From positions 116,432-180,431 of the forward strand of contig NZ_MBTG01000007.1 of assembly GCF_002027705.1 (NCBI RefSeq): a stretch of DNA of 64,000 nt. Reading direction: 5' to 3'. The notes under the pieces were generated by a model. That model worked only from the letters and a program-made list of their open reading frames with translations. It made no database searches and was not told the DNA's origin. This stretch comes from Paenibacillus ferrarius. Lineage in GTDB: Bacteria > Bacillota > Bacilli > Paenibacillales > NBRC-103111. Positions 23,891 to 32,469 of this stretch are shown here, piece by piece (the stretch's first letter is position 1; the number at the start of each line of letters is the position of its first letter). A program made the translations under genes and the position numbers.

Positions 23891-24631
23891 CTAGTAGAAT
23901 CGGCTGAACCATGTCGTGAAGTGCTGCTGCAAGGGAACGGCTATCGCAGCGATCACCAAAGCTGGCAGCATATTCGCAACATTGATTTTCTTGATTTGCA
24001 AAATATTTAAGCCTACACCAATGACCAGAATACCGCCAACAGCTGTAATTTGGACGATCATTGCATCCAAAGATGCTTGACTGAAAGCCATGGCAATCAG
24101 GGTTGCACTAAGTGCGATAGTTCCCTGCATAAGGAACACCGAACCAGCTGAGAAAACAACACCTACGCCTAGGGTCGAGGCGAAAATAATCGATAAGAAG
24201 CCGTCCAGCAATGACTTCGTATACAAAATATCATGATTATGTCGAAGCCCGCCATCAAGTGGACCCAGAATCGCCATCGCCCCTATGCAATAAATCAGGG
24301 TACACGTCACGAAACCTTCTGAAATCCTGCTCGTAGGAGCGGTGGATGAATCGCCTTTGCGCAGAGCAGACTGCAGCCAATTTCCCAATTGCTCCAGCCT
24401 ATATTCAATGCGGAGAAGCTCTCCGAGAATGCCGCCTATAACTACACTCATAATGACGAGCACAATTTGATTAGACTTTAAAGCCATAGTAATCCCAAGC
24501 ACAGTTATTGCGAGCCCAAGGCCCTGCATGACTGTGTTTTTCATGCCCTCCGAGATGCGGGGCAGCATCATGCCTAACAAGCCCCCAATGATAATGGCGA
24601 TTGCATTCACAATCGTCCCCCATAAAGCCAT
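23891..24631 (-). CDS. DUF554 membrane protein (YdfK/YqgA-like)
   Basis: 246-residue integral membrane protein with about seven hydrophobic segments, beginning MALWGTIVNAIAIIIGGLLG and containing the family stretch GLGLAITVLGITMALKSNQ. An ATG at 24640 touches AAAGGA, so ATG 24631 with a spacing of about 10 is preferred. Function is uncertain in the family; transport is suspected. Convergent with the response regulator gene. Confidence 0.88.
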   Translation of the reverse strand: MALWGTIVNAIAIIIGGLLGMMLPRISEGMKNTVMQGLGLAITVLGITMALKSNQIVLVIMSVVIGGILGELLRIEYRLEQLGNWLQSALRKGDSSTAPTSRISEGFVTCTLIYCIGAMAILGPLDGGLRHNHDILYTKSLLDGFLSIIFASTLGVGVVFSAGSVFLMQGTIALSATLIAMAFSQASLDAMIVQITAVGGILVIGVGLNILQIKKINVANMLPALVIAAIAVPLQQHFTTWFSRFY

Positions 24632-24754
24632 TCGTTTCATTTCCTTTCTCTCTGGCCAATCTATGACAACCTTATCATTCTACATGAATCTACTCATAAT
24701 TTCCTCCCTCATTGGAAATGGTATGGATTAGCAACAGGAAAGGAGGAATACGGC

Positions 24755-24988
24755 ATGTCGAATGACAAATCCATGGATCCCATGACAGGTGATACAGTGG
24801 AAACCGATGGCATCTATGCCAATGAAGCAGGACAAGAGGTTACATTGAAGCGTGGCGACGAGTTTCCCGCTGATCTCATCTTGGGCCGAACGACTTGGGA
24901 ATTGCAGGGCTTCGCGAGTGAAGCGGAGATTGATCATGACCAAACGGAGCTTAATCCGATGCGCAAGCGTGTAGATACACGAACTTAA
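24755..24988 (+). CDS. Small YjzC-like protein
   Basis: 77 residues, acidic, with GIYANEAGQEVTLKRGDEFP resembling the YjzC family pattern (GIY...V.L..GD.FP). AAAGGAGG precedes the ATG. No signal or membrane segment. Role unknown. It has its own terminator. Confidence 0.75.
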   Translation: MSNDKSMDPMTGDTVETDGIYANEAGQEVTLKRGDEFPADLILGRTTWELQGFASEAEIDHDQTELNPMRKRVDTRT

Positions 24989-24993
24989 TGATG

Positions 24994-25026
24994 AACCGGG
25001 CTGTGAGGGATGCAGCTCGGTTTTTT
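24994..25026 (+). terminator. Intrinsic terminator
   Basis: AACCGGGCTG pairs with CAGCTCGGTT and is followed by a T run, after the YjzC-like gene. Confidence 0.85.
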
Positions 25027-25079
25027 GCCTCTATATGATATACTAGAGGGATGAAATTAAGCGGCTGGGGGAAATAAGC

Positions 25080-25721
25080 ATGAACGGAAAACGAATCATC
25101 ATTGTCACAGGAGGCACTTTGGGGGATTGGGCTCTCGGAGACATTCAATCGGATGATATCCTCGTAGGTTCTGATCGGGGGGCTTTATACTTAATTCAAC
25201 ATGGCTACAAACCCGATATCGCGATGGGCGATTTCGACTCCGTCACCGAGGATGAGCTTGAATTAATTCGCGCGTCCAGCCACACCTTCGTGGACTGTGA
25301 CCCCATTTTCAAGGATTTAACAGATACCGAAATGGCCTTTAACTGGGCTTTGGCGCAGCAGCCTGCTCACATTACAATACTAGGAGCGATAGGCACTCGA
25401 TTCGATCATTCATTAGCCAACGTCCATTTGCTTCGCAAAGGATTGGAGCAAGGAATATCATGCTCCATCGTTGATGCCAACAATCAAATCATCGTCATCC
25501 AGCAATCGACCTCCATCACGCGGGGAGATTACACACATATATCCCTGCTTCCGCTTAGTATGGAAGTGACCGGCATCACGCTGCATGGCTTTCAATATCC
25601 GCTTCATAACGCCACTCTCCAAATCGGACAATCCTTAGGGATCAGTAATGTTCTTGCAGCATCACAGGGCATGATTGAGCTCGAAACTGGCTTATTGCTC
25701 GTCATTCAAAGCAAAGATTGA
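25080..25721 (+). CDS. thiN: Thiamine diphosphokinase
   Basis: 213 residues. It transfers pyrophosphate from ATP to thiamine to form the cofactor thiamine diphosphate. Family motifs are GSDRGALYL near 31, MGDFDSVTEDE near 50, FKDLTDTEMAFNWAL near 78 and GAIGTRFDHSLANV near 101, in the usual order. The C-terminal beta domain ends in GLLLVIQSKD. GGGGG precedes the start. It is not adjacent to the usual Bacillota neighbours of thiN (rpe/rsgA). Confidence 0.93.
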   Translation: MNGKRIIIVTGGTLGDWALGDIQSDDILVGSDRGALYLIQHGYKPDIAMGDFDSVTEDELELIRASSHTFVDCDPIFKDLTDTEMAFNWALAQQPAHITILGAIGTRFDHSLANVHLLRKGLEQGISCSIVDANNQIIVIQQSTSITRGDYTHISLLPLSMEVTGITLHGFQYPLHNATLQIGQSLGISNVLAASQGMIELETGLLLVIQSKD

Positions 25722-25831
25722 GAAAAATTTTCAAAATCGACAAATCAATTTGGATGAAATAGGGAATAACTCTGCTACAATGAACGTTATATGTCCTACA
25801 TTTTATATACAGATATTGAGGTCGTTCAAGC

Positions 25832-26104
25832 ATGCCGCATGTCCAAGAGAATTCTGTCCGAATCGTTCACCATAAGGGAGTACATTCGGTCATTACCCAA
25901 TTCGCCACTATCCATCAACTCACCAATCGTGAATCCGAAATCATTGGCCTAATCGCGATGAACGGCTACAGCAACAAAGAAATCGCTGACCACTGTAACA
26001 TTAGCGAGAAAACCGTCAAAGTACATATCGATAAAATTATGGTTAAAGCCGGAACCCGATCCATGCGCAAGCTGCTAGCTACCATCATTTGCAACTCGGT
26101 CTAG
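25832..26104 (+). CDS. Small LuxR/GerE-type HTH regulator
   Basis: 90 residues consisting almost only of a LuxR-type helix-turn-helix: LTNRESEIIGLIAMNGYSNK followed by EIADHCNISEKTVKVHIDKI. Like GerE of Bacillus it lacks a receiver domain. TGAGGT precedes the start. Whether it acts in sporulation or elsewhere cannot be told. Confidence 0.85.
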   Translation: MPHVQENSVRIVHHKGVHSVITQFATIHQLTNRESEIIGLIAMNGYSNKEIADHCNISEKTVKVHIDKIMVKAGTRSMRKLLATIICNSV

Positions 26105-26207
26105 GCCGAATCTCTCTCCACATCAGAACAGGCTGTCCCAAAAGTAACTCTTGTTGTTGATCGGCAACAGATTCATCGTTGGAAAAGATAATAATTAATT
26201 GAAAAAG

Positions 26208-26244
26208 GAGCTGAGCAGTTCGTAACTGCTTAGCTCTTTTTTTT
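26208..26244. terminator. Terminator-like hairpin inside the IS remnant
   Basis: GAGCTGAGCAGTT pairs with AACTGCTTAGCTC, followed by a run of T on the plus strand. It may end the LuxR-type gene transcript. Confidence 0.7.
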
Positions 26245-26488
26245 ATAGCGTCTACTGCTGCTTTTTTGAGCAGATTATGGGCATGGGAAAGCCTACCGGC
26301 CTCCAAACTTGCTTTTGGTATTCCTCGAAGCAGAAACCTTATGCTTGGGTAATGGCGATACTCGATTTCGTATCCACTTTCGGTTTTCTCCTTTGATAGC
26401 TTTCGTGAGCATCTTAGAAGGGTAACTGCTCGCCCGCCACCTGGATACGCGGCGTGCGTCGAAGATGGCGTCGTCTAGATCCATGGGC

Positions 26489-26545
26489 AAAAAAAAAAAG
26501 CTATCTCTTAGGTCTTTTTAGACCTTTGGAGATAGCCTCCTTTTT
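26489..26545. terminator. Bidirectional terminator-like hairpin
   Basis: GCTATCTC-GGTCT pairs with AGACC-GAGATAGC, flanked by an A run on the left and a T run on the right. Confidence 0.7.
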
Positions 26546-26742
26546 GACAGCTCAGCGTACTTCGCGGGGATGCAGCCTTCTTCGCGCGTTGAGACTGCTT
26601 TTTCGGCAGGCTCAGCGCGGGTTCGATGCTTTCCCCTCCGGAGACACCCCTATTTTAATTTTTCATAAAAAAGATCAACGAATAGTTCTAAATAACCATC
26701 ATTATAGTATAATAGACCCACAAATAATAAGGAGCACTCCAC

Positions 26743-27192
26743 ATGTCACACATAAATAAGCGCTCCAGTTTCCGATTGAATCTTCAAATTCCTTTATCTG
26801 CTCTATTCAAAATTATCGGTATCAAAAATAAAGCCGCGGATACGAAACACTCCAAAATCATGATCAAAGATATCAGCGCTGGCGGCATTCGCATCCATAC
26901 CCCCCTGAATTTACCGATGGATATGAATCTGCTGTTGGAGTTCACTTTTCTCCTTTTTCACCAAGAAATGAAAGTGCTCGGTGTCATCAAGCGAAAAATG
27001 ACGCTGGACACGACGCTCTATGAGTACGGCATCGAATTCAGCATTGCAGACCCCCTCGTGGAGCAGCAATTGATCCGTCACCTGATTCAATTGAGTACCC
27101 GGCTCAAAGACACGAAGATGCTGGCCAATTGCAGCTTCTGTTCGGATGAAGATATAGCGGACATTTTATCTACGACTTACGAGATTACATAG
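26743..27192 (+). CDS. PilZ domain c-di-GMP receptor
   Basis: 149 residues. Both c-di-GMP-binding motifs are present: RSSFR (RxxxR) at residues 7-11 and DISAGGIRI (DxSxxG) near 46. The domain spans about 5-120, and a C-terminal helix follows. Soluble. AATAAGGAG lies 10 bases upstream. The 3' end overlaps the end of the convergent fRMsr gene by 8 bp. Confidence 0.92.
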   Translation: MSHINKRSSFRLNLQIPLSALFKIIGIKNKAADTKHSKIMIKDISAGGIRIHTPLNLPMDMNLLLEFTFLLFHQEMKVLGVIKRKMTLDTTLYEYGIEFSIADPLVEQQLIRHLIQLSTRLKDTKMLANCSFCSDEDIADILSTTYEIT

Positions 27193-27676
27193 CAGCGGCC
27201 AACTTCTGAACAAACTGCTCTAAATAGCGTTGATCCGTTTCGTCAAATCGGCTTTGCTTCGGGCTATCGATATCCAGCACCCCGATAAGCTCGTCGCCCA
27301 GCAGGATTGGCACTACAATCTCGGATTGTGAAGCCGCGTCACAGGCAATATGACCGGGGAAAGCGTGCACATCCGGCACCAGCACCGTTTCTCTGCGTTC
27401 CGCTGCTGTTCCGCATACCCCTTTGCCCAAGGGAATCCGTACACATGCCGGAAGCCCTTGAAAGGGCCCAAGGACAAGCTCCTTCTTCTCGTTCGACTGG
27501 TCGATCAAATAGAAACCAACCCAATTCACTTCGCTTAGAAACTGCCCAAGCAGGGCTGCCGCATTCGCCAAATTGGCAATACGATTCGGTTCATCATGTA
27601 TCAAAGCTTCAACTTGCTGAATCAGCAAGGCATATTGTTCTTCCCTTGTACCTTCATAGCTTCCTTGAGCAAACAT
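27185..27676 (-). CDS. msrC: Free methionine-(R)-sulfoxide reductase (GAF domain)
   Basis: 163 residues forming one GAF domain that reduces free Met-R-sulfoxide. Three family cysteines are visible, in GLPACVRIP, GKGVCGTA and HIACDAAS, along with NWVGFYL, DVHAFPGHIA and SEIVVPI. It is the YtsP/YebR type. ATG 27676 follows GAAGGATG; the TTG just before it is less likely. Confidence 0.95.
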   Translation of the reverse strand: MFAQGSYEGTREEQYALLIQQVEALIHDEPNRIANLANAAALLGQFLSEVNWVGFYLIDQSNEKKELVLGPFQGLPACVRIPLGKGVCGTAAERRETVLVPDVHAFPGHIACDAASQSEIVVPILLGDELIGVLDIDSPKQSRFDETDQRYLEQFVQKLAAAM

Positions 27677-27751
27677 CAAGCATCATCCTTCTTCCTCCTA
27701 CGTAGTTAGCCTCTCTATCATACCAAAAATGACTACCTCTCGCCAAAATGC

Positions 27752-27789
27752 AAAAAAAGACAGCCGGCCTTGTGCGCCAACTGTCCTTT
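27752..27789 (-). terminator. Terminator after the araD remnant
   Basis: GGACAGTTGGC pairs with GGCCGGCTGTC and is followed by TTTTTTT on the minus strand. Confidence 0.7.
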
Positions 27790-27792
27790 GTC

Positions 27793-28026
27793 TTATTTTT
27801 GCCCATAATAGGCGCTTGCTCCGTGCTTTCTCAGAAAATGCCGTTTAAGCAGCGTCTGGTCCATAGGTTGAGACGATGGATTCAAGCTAAAGGTGCGATA
27901 GCCAATCTTCGCAACCTCTTCCAACACAACCGCGTTGTGAACCGCGTTATGCGGATCTTCGCCCCAGCTGAAAGGAGCGTGGCCATTCACCAGAACGCTC
28001 GGCACCATCGCCGGTTGGACGTACAT
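27793..28026 (-). pseudogene. araD: 3' remnant of L-ribulose-5-phosphate 4-epimerase (araD)
   Basis: The 77-residue frame reads VPSVLVNGHAPFSWGEDP, AVVLEEVAKIGYRTF and LLKRHFLRKHGASAYYGQ, which is the C-terminal third of AraD (normally ~230 residues). The N-terminal two-thirds with the metal-binding HxH is missing and an unrelated AT-rich stretch precedes it. The own terminator is kept. No other arabinose genes lie nearby, so this is a deletion relic. Confidence 0.8.
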
Positions 28027-28091
28027 GTCATCTAGATGGCAAGAGAATAAAGTTCATTAGCTTCAATTTGTATGTACAGATTGTATCAAAA

Positions 28092-29318
28092 TTACGTATG
28101 AATAAGGGAGAAAATAATCGTTTTCCCGTCCGATTCCAGCCTAGTTTCAACGGAATAACTGCCAATTTGCTTCGTTGTAGTTTCCAGAACACCTTTGACT
28201 GCTGCGCGCTCACAAGCGTCCGTAAATTGGCGATAGAAAATATCAGCATCATAGCCAAAAAGGAAATCTGTAAATTTGCGGATGCTCTCCATATTGCGTG
28301 CGATGGTCCCCTCTTCCAAACGAAGTGTGACCCCATACGTCAGAAATTGCGGATCCAGCCATAACGACGCCTCATTGCTATTGCGCTGTTCAAGCGTTGC
28401 TCCACTCATGGCAAGCCCTTTGGCTTCCGCATTTTTGAAAAGACGCAGCGTGGTTTCCTCAAGATCATAATTCGTCCCCCGCAGCTTGCCTGCTTCCTCC
28501 ATCACTTCATAGGCCTGCAGCATCCGCTGGTCAGGGAAGATAAGTTTCTTATAGCTGCCGTCTTTCGTAGGAACCACCTTGATGAAATCGCTTCCACTAT
28601 CTACGGTGAGGCGTTTGGACTTCGTCTGTAATCTGGTAATAATTTGCAGTGCTTCCGCACGTGTCACATCACGCCCCACACCGAAATAGCCGTTCGGATA
28701 TCCCTCCATAATGCCTTTTGTCATAACTTCTCCGATGAATTTCTGCTGTCTGGACGTTGCGCTTTGCAAATCGCCGAACTGGGAAGCGGCTTTGAGACTA
28801 TAGACTTCATCTTCCAAATACTCGGTTTCCTTGAGCAAATAGTATAAAATCTCCGCTACGTCTTCACGTTTCAGCTTCGCCTTATAGTCACTGAATTGAC
28901 TTTTGCTTATAAAATGAAGATCACTGGCCAAATCCAAGTAAGGCTTCGCCCAATAGCCAACCATACTCGGCTTGAACGTAAAATCCCGATAATCCTGCTG
29001 CAAAATGCTTTGATTGCCTGCGCTCAAAGCTTGCAGGAAGCTGGATTTCCATTTGCGCTCACCATTTGGATATTTATCTGTAAAAGCGAGCAGCATAATT
29101 TTCACGAATTGATCAGCCGTGACCGAATCATCTGGTCGGAAAGTTCCATCCGGGAACCCGTCCAGCAGCCCTTGCTGCGCCATTTGGCTAATTGTCTGCT
29201 CCGCCCAGTGTCCTCTTATATCCGTCAAACCTGCGGCCTCACTCTTCCCTAATCCGACACCTATTGTCATTACGCTACAAATCGTTGCAATTGCCATCCA
29301 TTTCTTCCAATACCGCAT
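28092..29318 (-). CDS. Secreted SLH-domain protein
   Basis: 408 residues. The signal peptide covers about 1-29 (ending SEA before AGLTDI). SLH repeats are visible at about 30-75 (LTDIRGHWAEQTI, GFPDGTFRPDD) and 195-235 (EGYPNGYFGVGRDVTRAEAL), with a weaker middle one near 120-160. The C-terminal ~170 residues form an unrecognised domain (SYKKLIFPDQRMLQAYEVM...). It is presumably anchored to the wall polymer. The start has GGAGAATG upstream. Confidence 0.88.
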   Translation of the reverse strand: MRYWKKWMAIATICSVMTIGVGLGKSEAAGLTDIRGHWAEQTISQMAQQGLLDGFPDGTFRPDDSVTADQFVKIMLLAFTDKYPNGERKWKSSFLQALSAGNQSILQQDYRDFTFKPSMVGYWAKPYLDLASDLHFISKSQFSDYKAKLKREDVAEILYYLLKETEYLEDEVYSLKAASQFGDLQSATSRQQKFIGEVMTKGIMEGYPNGYFGVGRDVTRAEALQIITRLQTKSKRLTVDSGSDFIKVVPTKDGSYKKLIFPDQRMLQAYEVMEEAGKLRGTNYDLEETTLRLFKNAEAKGLAMSGATLEQRNSNEASLWLDPQFLTYGVTLRLEEGTIARNMESIRKFTDFLFGYDADIFYRQFTDACERAAVKGVLETTTKQIGSYSVETRLESDGKTIIFSLIHT

Positions 29319-29567
29319 CTTTCATTCTCCGCTTCTCCATGATTTTTTGGGTACCAAACTGTACCATTCTCTAGGATAAGCCTTCTAATATGCTTTGAGA
29401 ACAGGCTTAAAGCCTAGTCATGAGCTCAGCCAAGCACTACCGAATTCGGGACTATTGCCGCATAGACGCTGCTAATCAAGGATTCTTACCACTTTGATCC
29501 ATTGACGCTATCCAGATTCGTGTGTCACTATCAAATAAGAGGCTGTTAAGGAAAGGACTGCTGGACA

Positions 29568-30371
29568 ATGGATTTTCAACAACTTATATCACTTATTCCG
29601 CTTATGGCGCATATCGAAGTACATGCTTCTTCACATACATTTGAATGTCCGCCCAAGCATCACCAGTTAATCATAGTTCGCAGCGGCCACATCCAAATCC
29701 ATTTGCTGCAGCAGGAACCGATCGTTTGCGCCCAAGCCTACGCTTTCCATCCCGAGCAAGGGACTTATTCCATCCAGGTACCTAAGACAAGAGCTGCTGA
29801 ATACATTCTCATCACCTATCGCATGTTTCCCGAGGACTATCCTTGGACACTTCACGGCCCTCTGACTACCCTCAGTGAATTTAAAATTCATTACATGATC
29901 GACGAACTTATGCGTACAACCCATGATATTCATCCACTGAATCTAGAGGAGGAAGCGGCTCATCAGTTTCGCAAACGGATGATGCTGGAGCGTATCCTTT
30001 TCATATACCTTTACGAATCCCATCTCTCGGAAGAAAAGAAATCGGCTGCGGTCTCCATCGAAGAGACACTTTCCTATATTAATGAACATTATATGGTCGA
30101 GCTCACCCTCCCCATGCTGGCTAGACGTGCGGCGATGAGCGTGGGCTATTTCACGGTTCTTTTTAAAAAGAAAACCGGTACTACCCTCATGGATTACTTG
30201 TACGACCTGCGCATTGAGAAAGCGAAAAAAATGTTCCAGCAAACCGATCTGCTGGCCAAAGAGGTCGCGCAGCGCGTAGGTTTTATTGATTATTTTCATT
30301 TCAGCAAAGTTTTCAAAAAGAAAACTGGCCTTTCGCCTCGAGTCTATCTCCAACAACAGAATGAAATCTAA
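29568..30371 (+). CDS. AraC-family transcriptional regulator of the iron-uptake locus
   Basis: 267 residues. The N-terminal ~150 residues look like a cupin-type sensing domain (HHQLIIVRSGHIQIHLLQQE). Two HTH motifs follow at about 170-262 (LTLPMLARRAAMSVGYFTVL; AKEVAQRVGFIDYFHFSKVF). By its place before a siderophore ABC transporter it is probably a siderophore-responsive activator like Btr of Bacillus, but lacks the fused binding-protein domain. The gene is separated from the transporter by a hairpin and a Fur box. Confidence 0.9.
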   Translation: MDFQQLISLIPLMAHIEVHASSHTFECPPKHHQLIIVRSGHIQIHLLQQEPIVCAQAYAFHPEQGTYSIQVPKTRAAEYILITYRMFPEDYPWTLHGPLTTLSEFKIHYMIDELMRTTHDIHPLNLEEEAAHQFRKRMMLERILFIYLYESHLSEEKKSAAVSIEETLSYINEHYMVELTLPMLARRAAMSVGYFTVLFKKKTGTTLMDYLYDLRIEKAKKMFQQTDLLAKEVAQRVGFIDYFHFSKVFKKKTGLSPRVYLQQQNEI

Positions 30372-30375
30372 TAAT

Positions 30376-30410
30376 AAGACATGTCTATTCTGCATTATAG
30401 ACATGTTCTT
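30376..30410 (+). terminator. Hairpin between the AraC-type gene and the iron transporter
   Basis: AAGACATGTCTAT pairs with ATAGACATGTTCTT. It has a short T-rich end and may end the regulator transcript. Confidence 0.6.
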
Positions 30411-30438
30411 AGCTGCGATTATTCGGTATGATCCCTAA

Positions 30439-30453
30439 TGAGAATAATAATCA
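30439..30453 (+). promoter_or_regulatory. Fur box
   Basis: TGAGAATAATAATCA matches the Bacillus Fur consensus TGATAATnATTATCA at 12-13 of 15 positions. It lies just before the ribosome site of the siderophore-binding protein gene. Confidence 0.8.
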
Positions 30454-30476
30454 TTGTCACGGAGGGAATCATTCAC

Positions 30477-31451
30477 ATGAAGAACCGAATAACACGTCTT
30501 TGCTCTATCGCACTGATTAGCGTGTTTGCTATAAGCCTTGTCGCTTGTGGCAAAACGACCAATAATGAATCAGCTGCCTCAACAACAACGCCTGCGGCGA
30601 GTCAACAACCCGCTGCCCCGGCAAGCGGCAAAATTACGGTTCAAGATGCGGCAGGAACTCTGGAATTGCCTAAAAAACCAGAGCGAGTGGTTGCTATGGA
30701 GTTCGGTTTCACGGATATCCTAGTATCCATTGGCGTCCAGCCTGTTGGTGTTGCTGATGATGGAAGCCCTGATTTATTCATGGATTCTGTTAAAAGCAAA
30801 CTAGGTGCCTACAAGTCCGTTGGTTCCCGTTATGAGCCTAACATCGAGTTGATCAGCTCCCTGAAGCCTGACTTGATCATCGTTGACATTAATAAGCATA
30901 AAAATGCGATTGAACAACTCAAAGGCATCGCCCCAGTTCTTGTCTTGGATGATTTCCAAGCAGACTACAATCAAATGCTGAAGAACGTAGCTATTATTTC
31001 CAAAGCTGTTGGCAAAGAAGAAGAAGGCAAGAAACGTATGGCCGAGCACCAAGCAACCGTTGAAATGTTGAAAAAGAAACTCGGTTCTACCAATTTGCGC
31101 GTACTTCCGGCTGTAGTGAATCCTAAAGGATTTTTTGCACATTCCGATCATGCTTACAGCGGTTCATTCCTGGCCATGCTGGGGTACACCGACCCGATTA
31201 AGAATGCGACAGCTTATCCGCAAATTACGTTAGAGCAGCTGGCTGAAGCGAATCCTCAAGTTCTGTTCTTGCTGCCGACCGAAAAAGAAACGATTGTCAA
31301 ACAGTGGGAAACGAATCCGCTTTGGCAAAAAATCGACGCTGTAGCGAACAAGAAAGTCTACACCGTTGAACGGCGTGACTGGTCTCTTTCCCGGGGGATG
31401 CTCGGTTCCGAGAAAATCCTTGAAGATCTTGTGAAGAATATGGGGCAATAA
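30477..31451 (+). CDS. Siderophore ABC transporter substrate-binding lipoprotein (YfiY/FecB-like)
   Basis: About 324 residues starting MKNRITRLCS; GGAGGG is 9 bases upstream, and the longer in-frame start at 30438 lies in the Fur box. A lipobox (SLVAC) near residue 23 is followed by a Thr/Ala-rich linker and the class III binding-protein fold: VVAMEFGFTDILVSIGV, LKPDLIIV, RVLPAV. It binds ferric siderophore outside the membrane. It is co-transcribed with two permeases (5-bp gap). Iron repression by Fur is inferred from the box. Confidence 0.93.
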   Translation: MKNRITRLCSIALISVFAISLVACGKTTNNESAASTTTPAASQQPAAPASGKITVQDAAGTLELPKKPERVVAMEFGFTDILVSIGVQPVGVADDGSPDLFMDSVKSKLGAYKSVGSRYEPNIELISSLKPDLIIVDINKHKNAIEQLKGIAPVLVLDDFQADYNQMLKNVAIISKAVGKEEEGKKRMAEHQATVEMLKKKLGSTNLRVLPAVVNPKGFFAHSDHAYSGSFLAMLGYTDPIKNATAYPQITLEQLAEANPQVLFLLPTEKETIVKQWETNPLWQKIDAVANKKVYTVERRDWSLSRGMLGSEKILEDLVKNMGQ

Positions 31452-31455
31452 TCCA

Positions 31456-32469
31456 ATGGAACATGCCTATAAGAAGCAGAGCCGAACTTGGCCTCTGCTC
31501 TTCCTTTTTTCTGCGTCCGTGCTTATTATGCTAGTGGGAATCGTTTGCAGCTTAAAATGGGGCCAATCGCACGTTTCCTGGCGAACGCTATGGGAAGCCA
31601 TCACCTTCCGAGGCAGTGACAAGGCCCACTTATATATCCAAACCTTGCGTCTGCCCCGCGCACTAATGGCGTGTATCGTTGGCATTCAACTAGCGCTGGC
31701 AGGACTGCTTACCCAGCTTACGACTAAGAATCCGCTGGCTTCGCCGCACATTTTCGGCATTAATGCCGGAGCTGCCTTGGCCGTCGTGGTAGGCTTAGTC
31801 GCTTTGCCTCATTTCGGCAATTTCGGCTTGATTGTATTTGCCTTTGTTGGCGCAGCTCTCGGGGCTTTATTGGTGTGGTCCTTGGCAGGTACGGGGAACA
31901 AACAATATGTACGGCTGGCCTTGGCGGGGATCACCATTCACTTCCTGCTGTCTTCTCTTACGGAAGGCTTCATCCTCATGAATCAACAGGCCACTGACAG
32001 CATGATTTTCTGGCTTGTGGGTTCGTTGAATCAAGCGGCTTGGAGTGATGTCCGGCTGATCCTGCCCTTCTTTATAGGTGGCGCATTGCTATTCAGCTTG
32101 ATGCTCCCCTCTTTGCGGCTGCTGCTTCTAGATGATGAAATTGCTGCTGGGTTGGGCCAACGAATCAACATCGTTCGCGGCATCAGCATCCTGCTGGTGA
32201 TTGTTCTGGCTAGCTCTGCTGTTGCTCTGTGTGGACCTATTGGCTTCGTCTGCCTTATCGTTCCGCACATTGCGCGTGCTTTGGTCGGCTCGAATCTAAC
32301 GATTCTCGGGCCATTCACCGCCGTTCTTGGGGGCATTTTACTGTTATATGCTGACTTCCTCAGTCGGTTTATTGCTTTCCCCTTCGAATCGCCTGTCGGT
32401 ATCGTGACAGCTGCTGTGGGTGCGCCTTACTTTATCTATTTGGCGCGCAAGCAAGGAGGTGCACGATGA
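31456..32469 (+). CDS. FecCD-family siderophore permease (YfiZ-like)
   Basis: 337 residues with about nine to ten membrane helices. Family motifs are LRLPRALMACIVG and GLLTQLTTKNPLASPHIFGI, then the cytoplasmic GPIGFVCLIVPHIARALVG loop that contacts the ATPase. It forms a heterodimer with the next gene's product. The stop overlaps the next start by 4 bp (ATGA). Confidence 0.94.
   Translation: MEHAYKKQSRTWPLLFLFSASVLIMLVGIVCSLKWGQSHVSWRTLWEAITFRGSDKAHLYIQTLRLPRALMACIVGIQLALAGLLTQLTTKNPLASPHIFGINAGAALAVVVGLVALPHFGNFGLIVFAFVGAALGALLVWSLAGTGNKQYVRLALAGITIHFLLSSLTEGFILMNQQATDSMIFWLVGSLNQAAWSDVRLILPFFIGGALLFSLMLPSLRLLLLDDEIAAGLGQRINIVRGISILLVIVLASSAVALCGPIGFVCLIVPHIARALVGSNLTILGPFTAVLGGILLLYADFLSRFIAFPFESPVGIVTAAVGAPYFIYLARKQGGAR

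Larger units (their letters stand above)
26130..26552 (-). mobile_element. Internally deleted IS1182-type element remnant
   Basis: The left end AGGCTGTCCCAAAAG (26130) resembles IS terminal repeats, and an imperfect inverted copy (TTTTTGACAGCT) ends at 26552. Minus-strand frames between them contain a transposase N-terminal-like piece (SSYPSKMLTKAI) and a C-terminal-like piece (RFLLRGIPKASLEAG...AHNLLKKAA) in different frames with the catalytic middle missing. It cannot encode an active transposase. Confidence 0.5.

Noticed and set aside
28028..28336. 102-codon minus-strand frame overlapping the SLH gene end
   Set aside because: It is a shadow of the SLH-protein gene in another frame.
29319..29567. 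Gap between the SLH gene and the AraC-type gene
   Set aside because: No open frame, repeat or strong promoter that I could support beyond the expected divergent start region.
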